DNA of 64,000 nucleotides. It comes from Micromonospora sp. KC723 (GTDB lineage: Bacteria > Actinomycetota > Actinomycetes > Mycobacteriales > Micromonosporaceae). Positions 53,213 to 62,032 of the stretch are shown in pieces (position 1 is the first letter of the stretch; every line of letters starts with the position of its first letter). The position numbers and the translations under genes are program-made. Under the pieces are notes generated by a model. It had not been told where the DNA came from. It did no database searches and worked only from the letters and a program-made list of their open reading frames with translations. Location of the stretch: the NCBI RefSeq assembly GCF_004348595.1, contig NZ_SMKD01000003.1:62001-126000 (forward strand), given 5' to 3'.

Positions 53213-54253
53213 TCAGAGCCGGGCCAACGCGGCCTCCAGGTGCGTCATGGCCAACTGTCGGACCGGCTCGTACTCCTGCGCCGGGTAGTCGCGGGTGGCG
53301 TCCTCGGTGAGCAGGATCAGGTACAGGTAGATCTGGTAGAGGCGCAGCCGGTTCCGTTCCGGTTCGGTCAGCTCGTCCCGGCCCAGGTAGCCCGGGAGCA
53401 GGCCGGGTACCTCGGCCGGGTCGGCGAAGACTGCCAGGGACACCAGCTCGGCGAGCGGATCGCCGTAGAAGGCACGTTCGCCGTCGATGATCCCCTCGAC
53501 GGCGAAGCCGTCTCCGTCCGGCCGAACGAAGATGTTGCCGTCCCACAGGTCGAAGTGGACCAGGGCGGGGCGGGTCACCTCGTCGAGCAGGCCGGCGTGG
53601 CGGCGGACGAGCCGGCTGACGGTCGTCGCCGACGCCGGCAGCCGGCGGTCGTACGCCACGGCGTCGGCGAGGATGTCGTCCATGATGGCCAGGAAGGAGG
53701 CCCGCCAGCTCGCCGAGCGGGTACGCCCGTCCCGGCGCGGGTAGCCGAACCGGGCCCCGGTCACCGTGTTCAGCCGGGCCGCCCAGACGCCGACCTGGTG
53801 GCGTACCGCCGCCAGCTGCGCCGGGCTCATCGCCTGTTTCGCCGTCTCCAGCGACTGGCCGCGCAGCCGGTCCATGACCAGGTACCCGGCATCGGGGTCC
53901 GCGTGGCGCAGGACGGGCAACGGCAGCCCTGCCGAGGCGGCCCGTCGGTAGAACTCGATCTCGGTACGCATCAGGTCGACCTCGTACCGGAGCAGGGACA
54001 GCCCTGGCGGGGGCGCCACCTTCACGACCACCTCGCGGTCGTCGACGAGAGTGACCCCGTACGTGGTGTTGAACCAGCCGTCGGTGAACTCGACGACGTC
54101 GCGAAGTTCGACCGACGCGCCCAGCGCCCGCCGCAGCAGGCTGTCGATCTCGGCCCGGGACAGGTCGCGCTTGGTGATGCTTCGCACCTGGGGAGCATCG
54201 CATCCGCGGGAGGCTCCCACAACGGGCCCCTGGTCTGGTCGCGCATCCTCCAT
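53213..54253 (-). CDS. Aminoglycoside/choline phosphotransferase-fold kinase
   Basis: 346 aa. Small lobe with VVVKVAPPPGLSLLRYEVD (ATP-binding Lys), Brenner motif LVHFDLWDGNIFV (catalytic Asp and metal-binding Asn) and the DFG-equivalent IIDGERAFYGDPLAEL. Full APH-family length. The family includes antibiotic kinases and many small-molecule kinases; nothing points to resistance here. Start uncertain: ATG 54253 lacks a strong ribosome binding site; GTG 54187 begins closer to the conserved part. Confidence 0.83.
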   Translation of the reverse strand: MEDARPDQGPVVGASRGCDAPQVRSITKRDLSRAEIDSLLRRALGASVELRDVVEFTDGWFNTTYGVTLVDDREVVVKVAPPPGLSLLRYEVDLMRTEIEFYRRAASAGLPLPVLRHADPDAGYLVMDRLRGQSLETAKQAMSPAQLAAVRHQVGVWAARLNTVTGARFGYPRRDGRTRSASWRASFLAIMDDILADAVAYDRRLPASATTVSRLVRRHAGLLDEVTRPALVHFDLWDGNIFVRPDGDGFAVEGIIDGERAFYGDPLAELVSLAVFADPAEVPGLLPGYLGRDELTEPERNRLRLYQIYLYLILLTEDATRDYPAQEYEPVRQLAMTHLEAALARL

Positions 54254-54522
54254 CCCCCGGCGCCGGAGCGCTCAACTCGACCATCGTCGATTGACAGTTA
54301 TCGGTCCTTGCGGCACGCTTGCCGTTGCATGCGCCTGGGCCGTCGACCAGCGACCGTTGCGAGATGAACCGGGCCTGCCAGGTGACGAGCCATGGAAGGT
54401 GACGGTCGATGTGAAGGCAGACGTCCAACGCCCTCGCCCGGTAGGACGACCCGCTGCGCCACGCCGCGCGGTGCCGACCCGCGCAACCGGCCGCTGACCC
54501 GCAGACACCCCCTGGAGGTCCC

Positions 54523-56052
54523 ATGTCCCCGTCGGCCAACCAGCACAGTGACCCGCGCCAGGAGCGTGTGCCTGCGGCAGGGCAGGCGGTCAGCCGCAGA
54601 ACGATGCTCATGGCGGCGGGAGCCGGCGCCGTCGCCGGCGCGCTGACGACCGGCGCGGCGAACGCGGATGCGACCGTCACCATCAATCCCAGCGCCGACT
54701 ACGGTGCGTGGGAGGGCTGGGGCACCTCGCTGGCGTGGTGGGCCAACGTGTTCGGCGACCGCGACGACTTCGCCGACATCTTCTTCACCACCAGGTCGGT
54801 TTCCTACCGCGGGGCCATGCTGCCCGGGCTGGGCCTGAACATCGCTCGCTACAACCTTGGCGCGTGCAGCTGGAACAGCGTCAACGGTGCGCAGATGGTC
54901 GCATCGCCCAACATCCCACGGTTCAAGCAGATCGGAGGTTTCTGGCAGGACTGGCGCAACGAGGACAGCACATCGTCAGCCTGGAACTGGAACACCGACG
55001 CCAAGCAGCGCGCCGCGCTGGTCAAGGCGACCCAACGGGGCGCGATCAGCGAGTTGTTCGCCAACTCGCCGATGTGGTGGATGTGCCTCAACCACAACCC
55101 GTCCGGCGCTGCCGACGGCGGCAACAACCTGCAGTCGTGGAACCACCGCCAGCATGCGCTCCATCTCGCGGCCACCGCCCGCTACGCGCGGGATCGGTGG
55201 GGAGTGGACTTCCGCACCGTGGATCCGTTCAACGAGCCATCGTCGAACTGGTGGCGCGCCGACGGCAAGCAGGAAGGCTGCCATATCGACGCCACGACCC
55301 AGCGCAGCGTCCTGGCCCACCTGCGAACCGAGCTGGACCGGCAGGGCCTGAGCGGGGTGATGATCTCGGCGTCTGACGAGACCAGCTACGACCTGGCCCG
55401 TACCACCTGGGCGAGCTTCGACTCCGCCACGAAGGCCGTCGTGCGCCAGGTCAACGTCCACGGGTACCAGGGCGCGAACGGCCGCCGGGATCTCCTCTTC
55501 AACGACGTGCGCGCGGCCGGCAAGATCCTGTGGAACTCCGAGAGCGGGGAGAACGACAGCACCGGACTCACCATGGCACGCAACCTGTGCCTGGACTGGC
55601 GCTGGCTGCACCCGACCGCATGGTGCTACTGGCAGGTCATGGATCCGAGTCCGGGCTGGGCCGCGATTCAGTACGACTTCGACACCCTCGCCGCAGGCGC
55701 GGTCCAGCCGAAGTACTACGTGCTCGCCCAGTTCACCCGGCACATCCGGCCGGGCATGCGCATCATCGACACCGGTGTGGGTTACGCGGCCGCCGCCTAC
55801 GACCGGGTCGCCCGCCGGCTCGTGATCGTCGCGGTCAACACCGGAGCCGCGCAGACCCTGACCTTCGACCTGTCCCGCTTCGCCCAGGTGACCGGCGGGA
55901 CAGGCGGAGTGGTACCCCGGTGGTCCACCGTCCCGGCCGGCGGTGACCGGTACACGAGCCGCCAGGACATCCGGCTCAGCGGGAAGGCACTCCGGGTCCC
56001 CTTCGCCGCCGCCTCGGTCCAGACCCTTCAGGTCGACGGCGTCGTGGTCTGA
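54523..56052 (+). CDS. Glycoside hydrolase family 30, endo-beta-1,6-galactanase type, secreted
   Basis: 509 aa. Tat-type signal SRRTMLMAAGAGAVAGALTTG with cleavage after GAANA. Catalytic (beta/alpha)8 barrel: YGAWEGWGTSLAWWANVFG, NIARYNLGACSWN, acid/base Glu in VDPFNEPSSNWW and nucleophile Glu in ILWNSESGEND, then WCYWQVMDPSPGW. The C-terminal beta-domain ends LQTLQVDGV-like. Family members cleave beta-1,6-galactan side chains of arabinogalactan. Followed by a GH53 gene, so the two likely attack the same plant polymer. Confidence 0.9.
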   Translation: MSPSANQHSDPRQERVPAAGQAVSRRTMLMAAGAGAVAGALTTGAANADATVTINPSADYGAWEGWGTSLAWWANVFGDRDDFADIFFTTRSVSYRGAMLPGLGLNIARYNLGACSWNSVNGAQMVASPNIPRFKQIGGFWQDWRNEDSTSSAWNWNTDAKQRAALVKATQRGAISELFANSPMWWMCLNHNPSGAADGGNNLQSWNHRQHALHLAATARYARDRWGVDFRTVDPFNEPSSNWWRADGKQEGCHIDATTQRSVLAHLRTELDRQGLSGVMISASDETSYDLARTTWASFDSATKAVVRQVNVHGYQGANGRRDLLFNDVRAAGKILWNSESGENDSTGLTMARNLCLDWRWLHPTAWCYWQVMDPSPGWAAIQYDFDTLAAGAVQPKYYVLAQFTRHIRPGMRIIDTGVGYAAAAYDRVARRLVIVAVNTGAAQTLTFDLSRFAQVTGGTGGVVPRWSTVPAGGDRYTSRQDIRLSGKALRVPFAAASVQTLQVDGVVV

Positions 56053-56214
56053 CCCTGACATCGGTTCCACAGGTCCGCGGGTTCCGGCCGGCACGCCACC
56101 TGGGCGACCGCGCACCCGACAAGCGGCAGGACGTGTGGTCGACGGACGCCACCAAGCTCCGCATCGACCGGGAGCGGAGTTCTCACGCCAGAGCCCGTAC
56201 GGGTTAGGAGAGAT

Positions 56215-58137
56215 ATGAGGAGCAGGTATCCCGCCCGCACCGCCGTGGGCATCACCGCACTCACGACGCTGGTGAGCACGGCGATACTCGCGGCGCCCAG
56301 CCCGGCGCAGGCGATCTTCGGCACCGCGGACATCAAACCGATCGAGAGCAACATCGCCGCCAAGTTCTGGGCCTCGGCGACGGCGAGCAGCGACTCGTCC
56401 GCCGCACGGCTGGCCATCGACGGCGACCCGACGACGTCCTGGTACGCCGACCGCCGCAGCGCCCCCCATCGGCTGACCGTCGACCTTGGCGGCACCTACG
56501 ACAACCTCCGCAAGGTCAAGGTGATGTTCCCGGACCGCGGCGCGGTGCACCGGTACGTCGTCGAGGCCTCACCCGACGGTCGCCGGTGGGGAACCATCGC
56601 CAACAACTCCCGCAACCAGGTCGCGTCACGAGGGGCGGTGCACCTGTTCACCCGCCCGGGAACGCGCTTCGTCCGGCTCACGTTCACCGACGTGTCGAGC
56701 CGCGCCAGGGTCGGTGTCAGCGAGATCCAGGTCTTCAACTACCTACGCGACGACCTCATCCTCGGCGCCGACATGTCCTGGGTCGACGACTTCCAGACCC
56801 GGCAGTACTGGGTCGACCCCCTGGCCGCCGACAAGGGTGCCGGGCCCCACCTACTCGACGTGGCCAAGGACCGCGGCATGGAGTACACCCGGCTGCGTGT
56901 CTTCAACGAGCCCAGGAACGAGAACAACGGAGAACCGACGCCGATCCCGCGTCAGGGCCCGGAGCGCTCCCTGGACTCGGCGCGGTGGATCAAGCAGCGA
57001 GACATGGGCCTCGGCATCGACTTCCACTACGCGGACTCGTGGGCCGACCCGGGCAAGCAACCCAAACCACGCGCCTGGGCCGAGCTGGAGTTCGACGACC
57101 TGACCCAGGCGGTGTACGACTTCTCCGCCGACTATCTCCGCCGGTTGATCCAGCAGGGCACCACGCCGGACAAGGTCGCCGTCGGAAACGAGATCATCAA
57201 CGGCTTCATGTACGGCAGCGAGGCCGCCCTCATCGGCACCACCAATCCGCCGTACTTCGCCAACCAGGCCGGCATCTACCAGTCGAAGCCCGGCGGTGGC
57301 CTGCTGTGGCGGTACTGGCAGTCCACCGACCCGGTCGAGCAGCGGCTCTACAACGAGGCGTGGGACCGGTTCACCACGCTGGCCGCATCCGGGATCAAGG
57401 CCGTCCGCGACGCGTCCCCCACGTCCAAGGTGGAGATCCACGTGATCGTCGGCACCGACCGGCTCGCCAAGACCATGGAGTTCTGGCATCAGTTCCTCAC
57501 CCGGGTGAAGGCCAAGGGTCAGAACCCGGACGTGCTGGCCATCTCGTACTACTCCGAGTGGCACGGTACGCCCGAGGCGCTGGAGCGGAACCTACACACG
57601 ATGGCGACGACGTATCCCGACTACGAGATCGAGGTAGCCGAGACGGCCTACCCCGCGTCCGGCGGTGGCGGCTCGCCGATGCCCCACTCGCCCTTCCCGC
57701 GCACCGTCCAGGGCCAGGCGGACGCGATCCAGCGGGTCTTTCAGGCCGCCAACGACGTGGTGAACAACCAGGGCACCGGCGTGCTGGTCTGGGAGCCGGC
57801 GGGCTTCCAGACGATGTTCCGGGCTGTCCCCGGAATGGCGAACACCTGGGAGCCACACGCGTCCATCAACGTGTTCAACGCCAGCCAGGCCAGGCACATC
57901 GTCGAGGACACCGTCTACACCGCCACGGTGGTCAAGGGCGTCCCGGCACTGCCGCCCTCCATCCGCGTGCTCACCACCGCGAACGGCGCGGTCACCAGTG
58001 TCCCCGTCCAGTGGCAGGCGTTGCCGGCCGGGGCGACCGACGCGCCAGGTGAGGTGACCGTCAGCGGCATGACCGATGTGGGTCCGGTCACGGCGGTCAT
58101 CGACGTCGTCCGTCCGGGCCAGGTCAGGAGCGGGTGA
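56215..58137 (+). CDS. Glycoside hydrolase family 53 endo-beta-1,4-galactanase with discoidin domain, secreted
   Basis: 640 aa. Signal peptide to about ILAAPSPAQA. An F5/8 type C (discoidin-like) carbohydrate-binding domain at about 45-175 (AIDGDPTTSWYAD, HRLTVDLGG, FVRLTFTDVS). GH53 catalytic domain from LILGADMSWVDDF, with acid/base Glu in VAVGNEIINGFMYG and nucleophile Glu in IEVAETAYPAS. A C-terminal Ig-like domain (VTSVPVQWQALPAGA, GEVTVSGMTD). GAGAG precedes the ATG. Confidence 0.93.
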   Translation: MRSRYPARTAVGITALTTLVSTAILAAPSPAQAIFGTADIKPIESNIAAKFWASATASSDSSAARLAIDGDPTTSWYADRRSAPHRLTVDLGGTYDNLRKVKVMFPDRGAVHRYVVEASPDGRRWGTIANNSRNQVASRGAVHLFTRPGTRFVRLTFTDVSSRARVGVSEIQVFNYLRDDLILGADMSWVDDFQTRQYWVDPLAADKGAGPHLLDVAKDRGMEYTRLRVFNEPRNENNGEPTPIPRQGPERSLDSARWIKQRDMGLGIDFHYADSWADPGKQPKPRAWAELEFDDLTQAVYDFSADYLRRLIQQGTTPDKVAVGNEIINGFMYGSEAALIGTTNPPYFANQAGIYQSKPGGGLLWRYWQSTDPVEQRLYNEAWDRFTTLAASGIKAVRDASPTSKVEIHVIVGTDRLAKTMEFWHQFLTRVKAKGQNPDVLAISYYSEWHGTPEALERNLHTMATTYPDYEIEVAETAYPASGGGGSPMPHSPFPRTVQGQADAIQRVFQAANDVVNNQGTGVLVWEPAGFQTMFRAVPGMANTWEPHASINVFNASQARHIVEDTVYTATVVKGVPALPPSIRVLTTANGAVTSVPVQWQALPAGATDAPGEVTVSGMTDVGPVTAVIDVVRPGQVRSG

Positions 58138-58178
58138 CAGAGGAACAGGGCGCCGGCCACGGGTCGGGCAGTCAGCAA

Positions 58179-58217
58179 CCGCGGGGCGGCGAGCAGGTGC
58201 TGCTCGCCGCCCCGCGG
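58179..58217 (+). terminator. Strong terminator after GH53 gene
   Basis: Perfect 17-bp stem CCGCGGGGCGGCGAGCA / TGCTCGCCGCCCCGCGG with a 5-base loop, 42 bases after the stop. Confidence 0.88.
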
Positions 58218-58335
58218 CGTGCGCTCATCGCTTCAGCCAGCTCACGGCGGCCCCGGACGACTTGACGAACCCGCGGTCAACCACGAGCAGCGCAGTCAAC
58301 CCACGGCCCAAACCTTTCAGCTACCGATCCGCACT

Positions 58336-59069
58336 CCGGATGCTGTGGTCCTGAGCGGCGAGCACCGCGTCGTCGTTGACGCCGCTCACCTGCTGCCGGT
58401 CCCCCACGACATGGACGACCTCACCGCGGCGGCATTTCCCGTCTCGTACGCGACCGCGCACGGGTCACTGCTGCACCGAGGAGGGCTGAGGCCGGGCGAG
58501 ACCGTCGTCACAGGAAGCACGGGCAACGTCGGAGAGGCGGCTCTCCAGGTCGCACGAGCCCGTGGCGCACGAGTCGTCGCCGTGGACCGCTCGGGCACTC
58601 TGCCGCCACCGGCCGCCGACCACATCGTGCCGCCCGACGGTCTCGCGGAATCCGTCCGCCGCCTGACTGACGGACGGGGGGCCGACATCGCTCTCGACCT
58701 CGTCGGCGGTGACCTGACCGCCGAACTGCTCAACGGCCTGTCGTGGGAGGGACGGCTTGTCACGACCGGGTTCGCCAGTGGCGACATCCCGAGCATCAAC
58801 CTACTCGACGTGCTGGTGAAAACATCGCGATCATCGGCGAAGACATTGCCGGCTACGCCAGCCGCGACGTGGCCACCGCGATCCGAGCGCTGCGGGAGTG
58901 CCTGGGCTGGCATGGTGCGGGACTTCTGACGCCTCGTACTCCCGTCGCCTCTCACTTCACCGATGCTGTCGCCGCACTCGAACTCATCTCCAGCGGCACC
59001 TCCCGCGGGAGGCTGGCCCTCGCCCTGTCAGCCTGGTCGCCCCGGGCGGCGGCAGGAGACCAGCGGTGA
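58336..59069 (+). pseudogene. Zinc-less alcohol dehydrogenase/quinone oxidoreductase remnant
   Basis: MDR-family fragment: GEHRVVVDAAHLLPVPHDMDD, TAAAFPVSYATAHGSLL, NAD(P) site TVVTGSTGNVGEAALQVAR and ALDLVGGDLTAELL. The N-terminal catalytic domain is missing. Near 58817-58822 the frame breaks at GTGAAAACATC: restoring one base rejoins VLVKNIAIIGEDIAGYASRD and the family's C-terminus HFTDAVAALELISSGTSRGRLAL in the next frame. So it is truncated and frameshifted. Confidence 0.82.
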
Positions 59070-59075
59070 CCACCG

Positions 59076-59837
59076 TCAGGCCAGCAGCTCCTGGACGGTG
59101 GTCTTGAGGTCAGCCATGGCCGCGCGGTAGAAACGGGGCCCGTAGGACACGCGCGCCACGCCCAGTTCCCTGAGGGTGGCCAGATCCAGGTGTTCCCCGG
59201 TGTTGCCGTTGACCGGGCCGGGTAGTTCGGCGACCAGGGTGGCGATGTCGCGCTCGTGGCGTACCCCGATGGGGTAGACGCAGTCGGCGCCGGCGTCCCG
59301 GTAGAGCCTGCCCCGCCGTACCGCCTCTGCCAACCGATCGGGCTCGGGTATCCCGCTGGTGGGCAGGAAGGTGTCGACGCGGGCATTGATGACGATCGGT
59401 ACACCGGCGTCGTCCGCGGCGGAGCGCACCGCCGCGAGCCATTGGGCCTGCGCGACGGCGTCGACCAGGCCGCCCGCACGATGGTCGGTGTCCTCCAGGT
59501 TGCACCCGACCGCGCCGATGTCCAGCAACCGGTCCACCAGTTCACGCGGCTGCATGCCGTATCCCGCCTCGGCATCCACGGTGACGGGGACCGCCACCGC
59601 CCGGGCGACCCGCCCGGCCGCCGCGAACATCTCCTGCCACGGCGCGTGCTCGCCGTCGGCATAGCCGAGCATCGCCGAGATCGCCGCGCTGGCAGTGGCG
59701 ATCGCGGGAAAGCCGGCTTCGGCCACGACCGTCGCGCTCGCCGCATCCCACACGTTGGGCAGGACGAGCATCCCGTCGGCGTGTAGCTCGCGGAGCCTCT
59801 CGGCACGCGCCTTCAGATCCGCCGTGTCACCGGCCAT
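59076..59837 (-). CDS. Isocitrate lyase/PEP mutase family protein
   Basis: 253-aa TIM-barrel enzyme: LVLPNVWDAASATVVAEAGFPAIATAS at the N-terminus, PVTVDAEAGYG (metal-binding Asp/Glu), IGAVGCNLEDTDH and VINARVDTFLP, GADCVYPIG. The Cys motif of isocitrate lyase is absent; PEP mutase, phosphonopyruvate hydrolase or oxaloacetate-decarboxylase-like activity is possible. Three consecutive ATGs follow GGGAGG; the third (59837) has the best spacing. Convergent with the quinone oxidoreductase remnant. Confidence 0.87.
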   Translation of the reverse strand: MAGDTADLKARAERLRELHADGMLVLPNVWDAASATVVAEAGFPAIATASAAISAMLGYADGEHAPWQEMFAAAGRVARAVAVPVTVDAEAGYGMQPRELVDRLLDIGAVGCNLEDTDHRAGGLVDAVAQAQWLAAVRSAADDAGVPIVINARVDTFLPTSGIPEPDRLAEAVRRGRLYRDAGADCVYPIGVRHERDIATLVAELPGPVNGNTGEHLDLATLRELGVARVSYGPRFYRAAMADLKTTVQELLA

Positions 59838-59933
59838 CATCATCCTCCCGTCGAGAAGCATGGCAGTGGCGCCAGGGTAACCGCCCGGTCTGACATTCAG
59901 TGGCGACCAGAGGCGCTCGAGCTCGTCGAGGTC

Positions 59934-60557
59934 ATGGCGCAAAACGCCCGCCCGTTGCCCTACACCAACGAACGATCACCAATGCTCAAGAATTGTCGGA
60001 TGCGCATCAAGACAGCCGCCTGTCTGCTTGCCGTGTCCACCGTGTTGCCGCTCACCGCCTGCAACGCGGAGCCGGCACCGATCCCGCCCCCACCACCGGC
60101 CCCCAGCGCCAGCACGGGTCCGGAATGCCCGACGTCCGGCGTGGCATTGACGGCGGGGCAGGTGGAGGCCGCCTCCGGGCTGCGCGCGATGAAGGTCAGG
60201 ATGGTCAACTGCGGGGCGACGCCGTACCCGGTGAACGGCTACCCGGTGCTACGGCTGCTCGACGCCGACCGCAAGCCGCTGACGCTCACCGTCGCCGAGG
60301 GCACATCGACGATCTCACGCATCGCCGGCTTCGACGGTCCACCGAAGCCTGTGACACTGGGCTCAGGCGGCGAGGCGACCGCCGTCCTGGTGTGGCGCAA
60401 CACCGTGACGGACACGGGCGTGCCCGCGACGACCGGCGTTCACATCGAGGTGGCCCCGGCGTCCGGCCAGCGAGGACAGCTGCTCACCCCGCATGGCGGC
60501 GTCGACCTCGGGACGACCGGTACCCTCGCCACCAGCCCCTGGGTCGCTGTCCGGTAG
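59934..60557 (+). CDS. DUF4232-like lipoprotein
   Basis: Up to 207 aa. A lipobox VLPLTACN after a basic, hydrophobic leader marks a lipoprotein, followed by a Pro-rich linker (IPPPPPAPSAS) and a beta-rich domain with two Cys (GPECPTSGV, MVNCGATPYPVNGYPVLRLLD) like DUF4232. Start uncertain: ATG 60000 gives a normal-length leader; 59934 gives an extra 22 residues. Function unknown. Confidence 0.7.
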   Translation: MAQNARPLPYTNERSPMLKNCRMRIKTAACLLAVSTVLPLTACNAEPAPIPPPPPAPSASTGPECPTSGVALTAGQVEAASGLRAMKVRMVNCGATPYPVNGYPVLRLLDADRKPLTLTVAEGTSTISRIAGFDGPPKPVTLGSGGEATAVLVWRNTVTDTGVPATTGVHIEVAPASGQRGQLLTPHGGVDLGTTGTLATSPWVAVR

Positions 60558-60624
60558 CCCGCACCCCCAACACGGGACGGGTGGCAGTCGGGCCAGAAGC
60601 AGGGCGGCCGCACCCACCCGAGGA

Positions 60625-60646
60625 GGCGGCGACGAGCGTCGCCGCC
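60625..60646. terminator. Bidirectional hairpin terminator
   Basis: GGCGGCGAC / GTCGCCGCC, 9-bp perfect stem with a 4-base loop between the convergent lipoprotein and PadR-GyrI genes. Confidence 0.7.
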
Positions 60647-60697
60647 AGCGTCCGACGAGGTCACTTCGCCCCGTGGCCGGCACCATCGGCACGGTGG

Positions 60698-61846
60698 TCA
60701 CATACGGGCCACGGGTTGGCGGAGGATCGTCCGCAGCTTCGCCGGCTCGCTCCTGCGCGGGTCGCTCAGATAGATCTCGTGGTGCGGCCCGTTGAACGTG
60801 AGGCCATTGGCCGGCATGAACTCATGGTGGAGGCGCTCGAGCACCGGGCCCTCGTCGTCGTACGGGCCGACGTGCAGCACCTGCACGGACAACCCCTCGG
60901 CGTACTGCCCGAACCGTATCTTGTCCACTGCCGGCAGGTGTTTCTTGGTGGCGGCCAGCCGGACCGCCTCGTCCACCATGTCCGCGGTGATCCAATCAGG
61001 CTGGGTGATCATCATGGTCCACCGCCACTCACCCTTGGCCCGAGTCAGGAACACGGTGGGATCATCTGCTGACCACAGGCCCTCCAGCGGGGCGACCACG
61101 TAGTCCCGGCCGAGCCGCTGCTTGCTGGCGAACTTCAACGTGTACGAGACGGCGTACAACGCCGTCACGGCATCCTGATAGGACTCCGCCGTGTTGGGAT
61201 CACCCTCCCCGTCGACCATCAGGAACGGCAGTACGGGCACGTCCACGAGCTGGAAACTCTCGGCGCGCGGGGCGTAGAGGTCCTTGCGGTCCCGCTTGAT
61301 GTCCGACTTCGTCATGGCCCTCTCCAGAATTCTGATCGTGGCGGCGGTCCAGTCCTGCTCGGCGCGGAGCTGGGTCGTGCTGTAGTCGAAGATGGCGGCC
61401 ACGAAGTCCGCGACCGGCTCCTGTGCTGCCCGAGTCGCCTGGATCGCGGCGAGACGCTCCCCCACCCGGGCCTCGCGCTCGCGCAACGCGTCGACGACCT
61501 CCCGTGCCGGCAGGACCGGACTGTTGGCCAGACCGACGAGCACAGACGGGTGAGCCGGGCGCAGCTCCGCGAGGGCCTGTCGGGTCGCCTCGGTCAGCAG
61601 CCGCATGCCGTCCGGGGTGGCGGCATAGACTCGGCGGCCCTTCGCCGTCCCGTCCGGTCGGGTGCTCGAGACCAGGTCGCGTGACTCCAGCCGACCGAGG
61701 ACGTAGTAGATCGACGAGAAACCCAGGGACGTCCATTCGCGGATGCCCCGAGCCTCGATGACCGCCTCCAGTTCGTAGCCGTGCCGGGGTCTCTCGGCCA
61801 CCAGACCCAGCACGGTCAGCTCAGCGTCGGTCAACGGACGGGACAT
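60698..61846 (-). CDS. PadR regulator fused to a GyrI-like small-molecule-binding domain
   Basis: 382 aa. Residues 1-180 are a PadR winged helix plus its helical tail: TDAELTVLGLVAERPRHGYELE, SSIYYVLGRLESRDLV, RRVYAATPDGMRLL. Residues from about 178 (MTKSDIKRDRKDLYAPRAES) to the end are a GyrI-like domain: FLMVDGEGDPNTAESYQDAVTALYAVSYTLKF, VQVLHVGPYDDEGPVLERLHH, HHEIYLSDPRRSEPAKLRTILRQPV. The second part begins with Met and looks like a complete stand-alone protein, so this is an in-frame fusion. It would couple ligand binding directly to repression. Confidence 0.88.
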   Translation of the reverse strand: MSRPLTDAELTVLGLVAERPRHGYELEAVIEARGIREWTSLGFSSIYYVLGRLESRDLVSSTRPDGTAKGRRVYAATPDGMRLLTEATRQALAELRPAHPSVLVGLANSPVLPAREVVDALREREARVGERLAAIQATRAAQEPVADFVAAIFDYSTTQLRAEQDWTAATIRILERAMTKSDIKRDRKDLYAPRAESFQLVDVPVLPFLMVDGEGDPNTAESYQDAVTALYAVSYTLKFASKQRLGRDYVVAPLEGLWSADDPTVFLTRAKGEWRWTMMITQPDWITADMVDEAVRLAATKKHLPAVDKIRFGQYAEGLSVQVLHVGPYDDEGPVLERLHHEFMPANGLTFNGPHHEIYLSDPRRSEPAKLRTILRQPVARM

Positions 61847-62032
61847 GAGGATATTCTAGTACTGGAATACTCGCGCGGCACAGAGGGTCGTCGAGGGTCA
61901 TCTGGGCGAACCGCATAGGCGTGGAGAAGCGAGAGGTGTTCCAGGTCATCGGCGCTCCGCCCGGCGTGCCAGGTCCGGTTGCGGGGTCACGCCGAGCTCA
62001 CCGACGTTCCTGACCCAGGTCCACGACATATG

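Noticed and set aside
53213..54253. Aminoglycoside resistance gene
   Set aside because: The fold is shared by many small-molecule kinases; the gene sits in the ordinary chromosomal flank and nothing links it to resistance.
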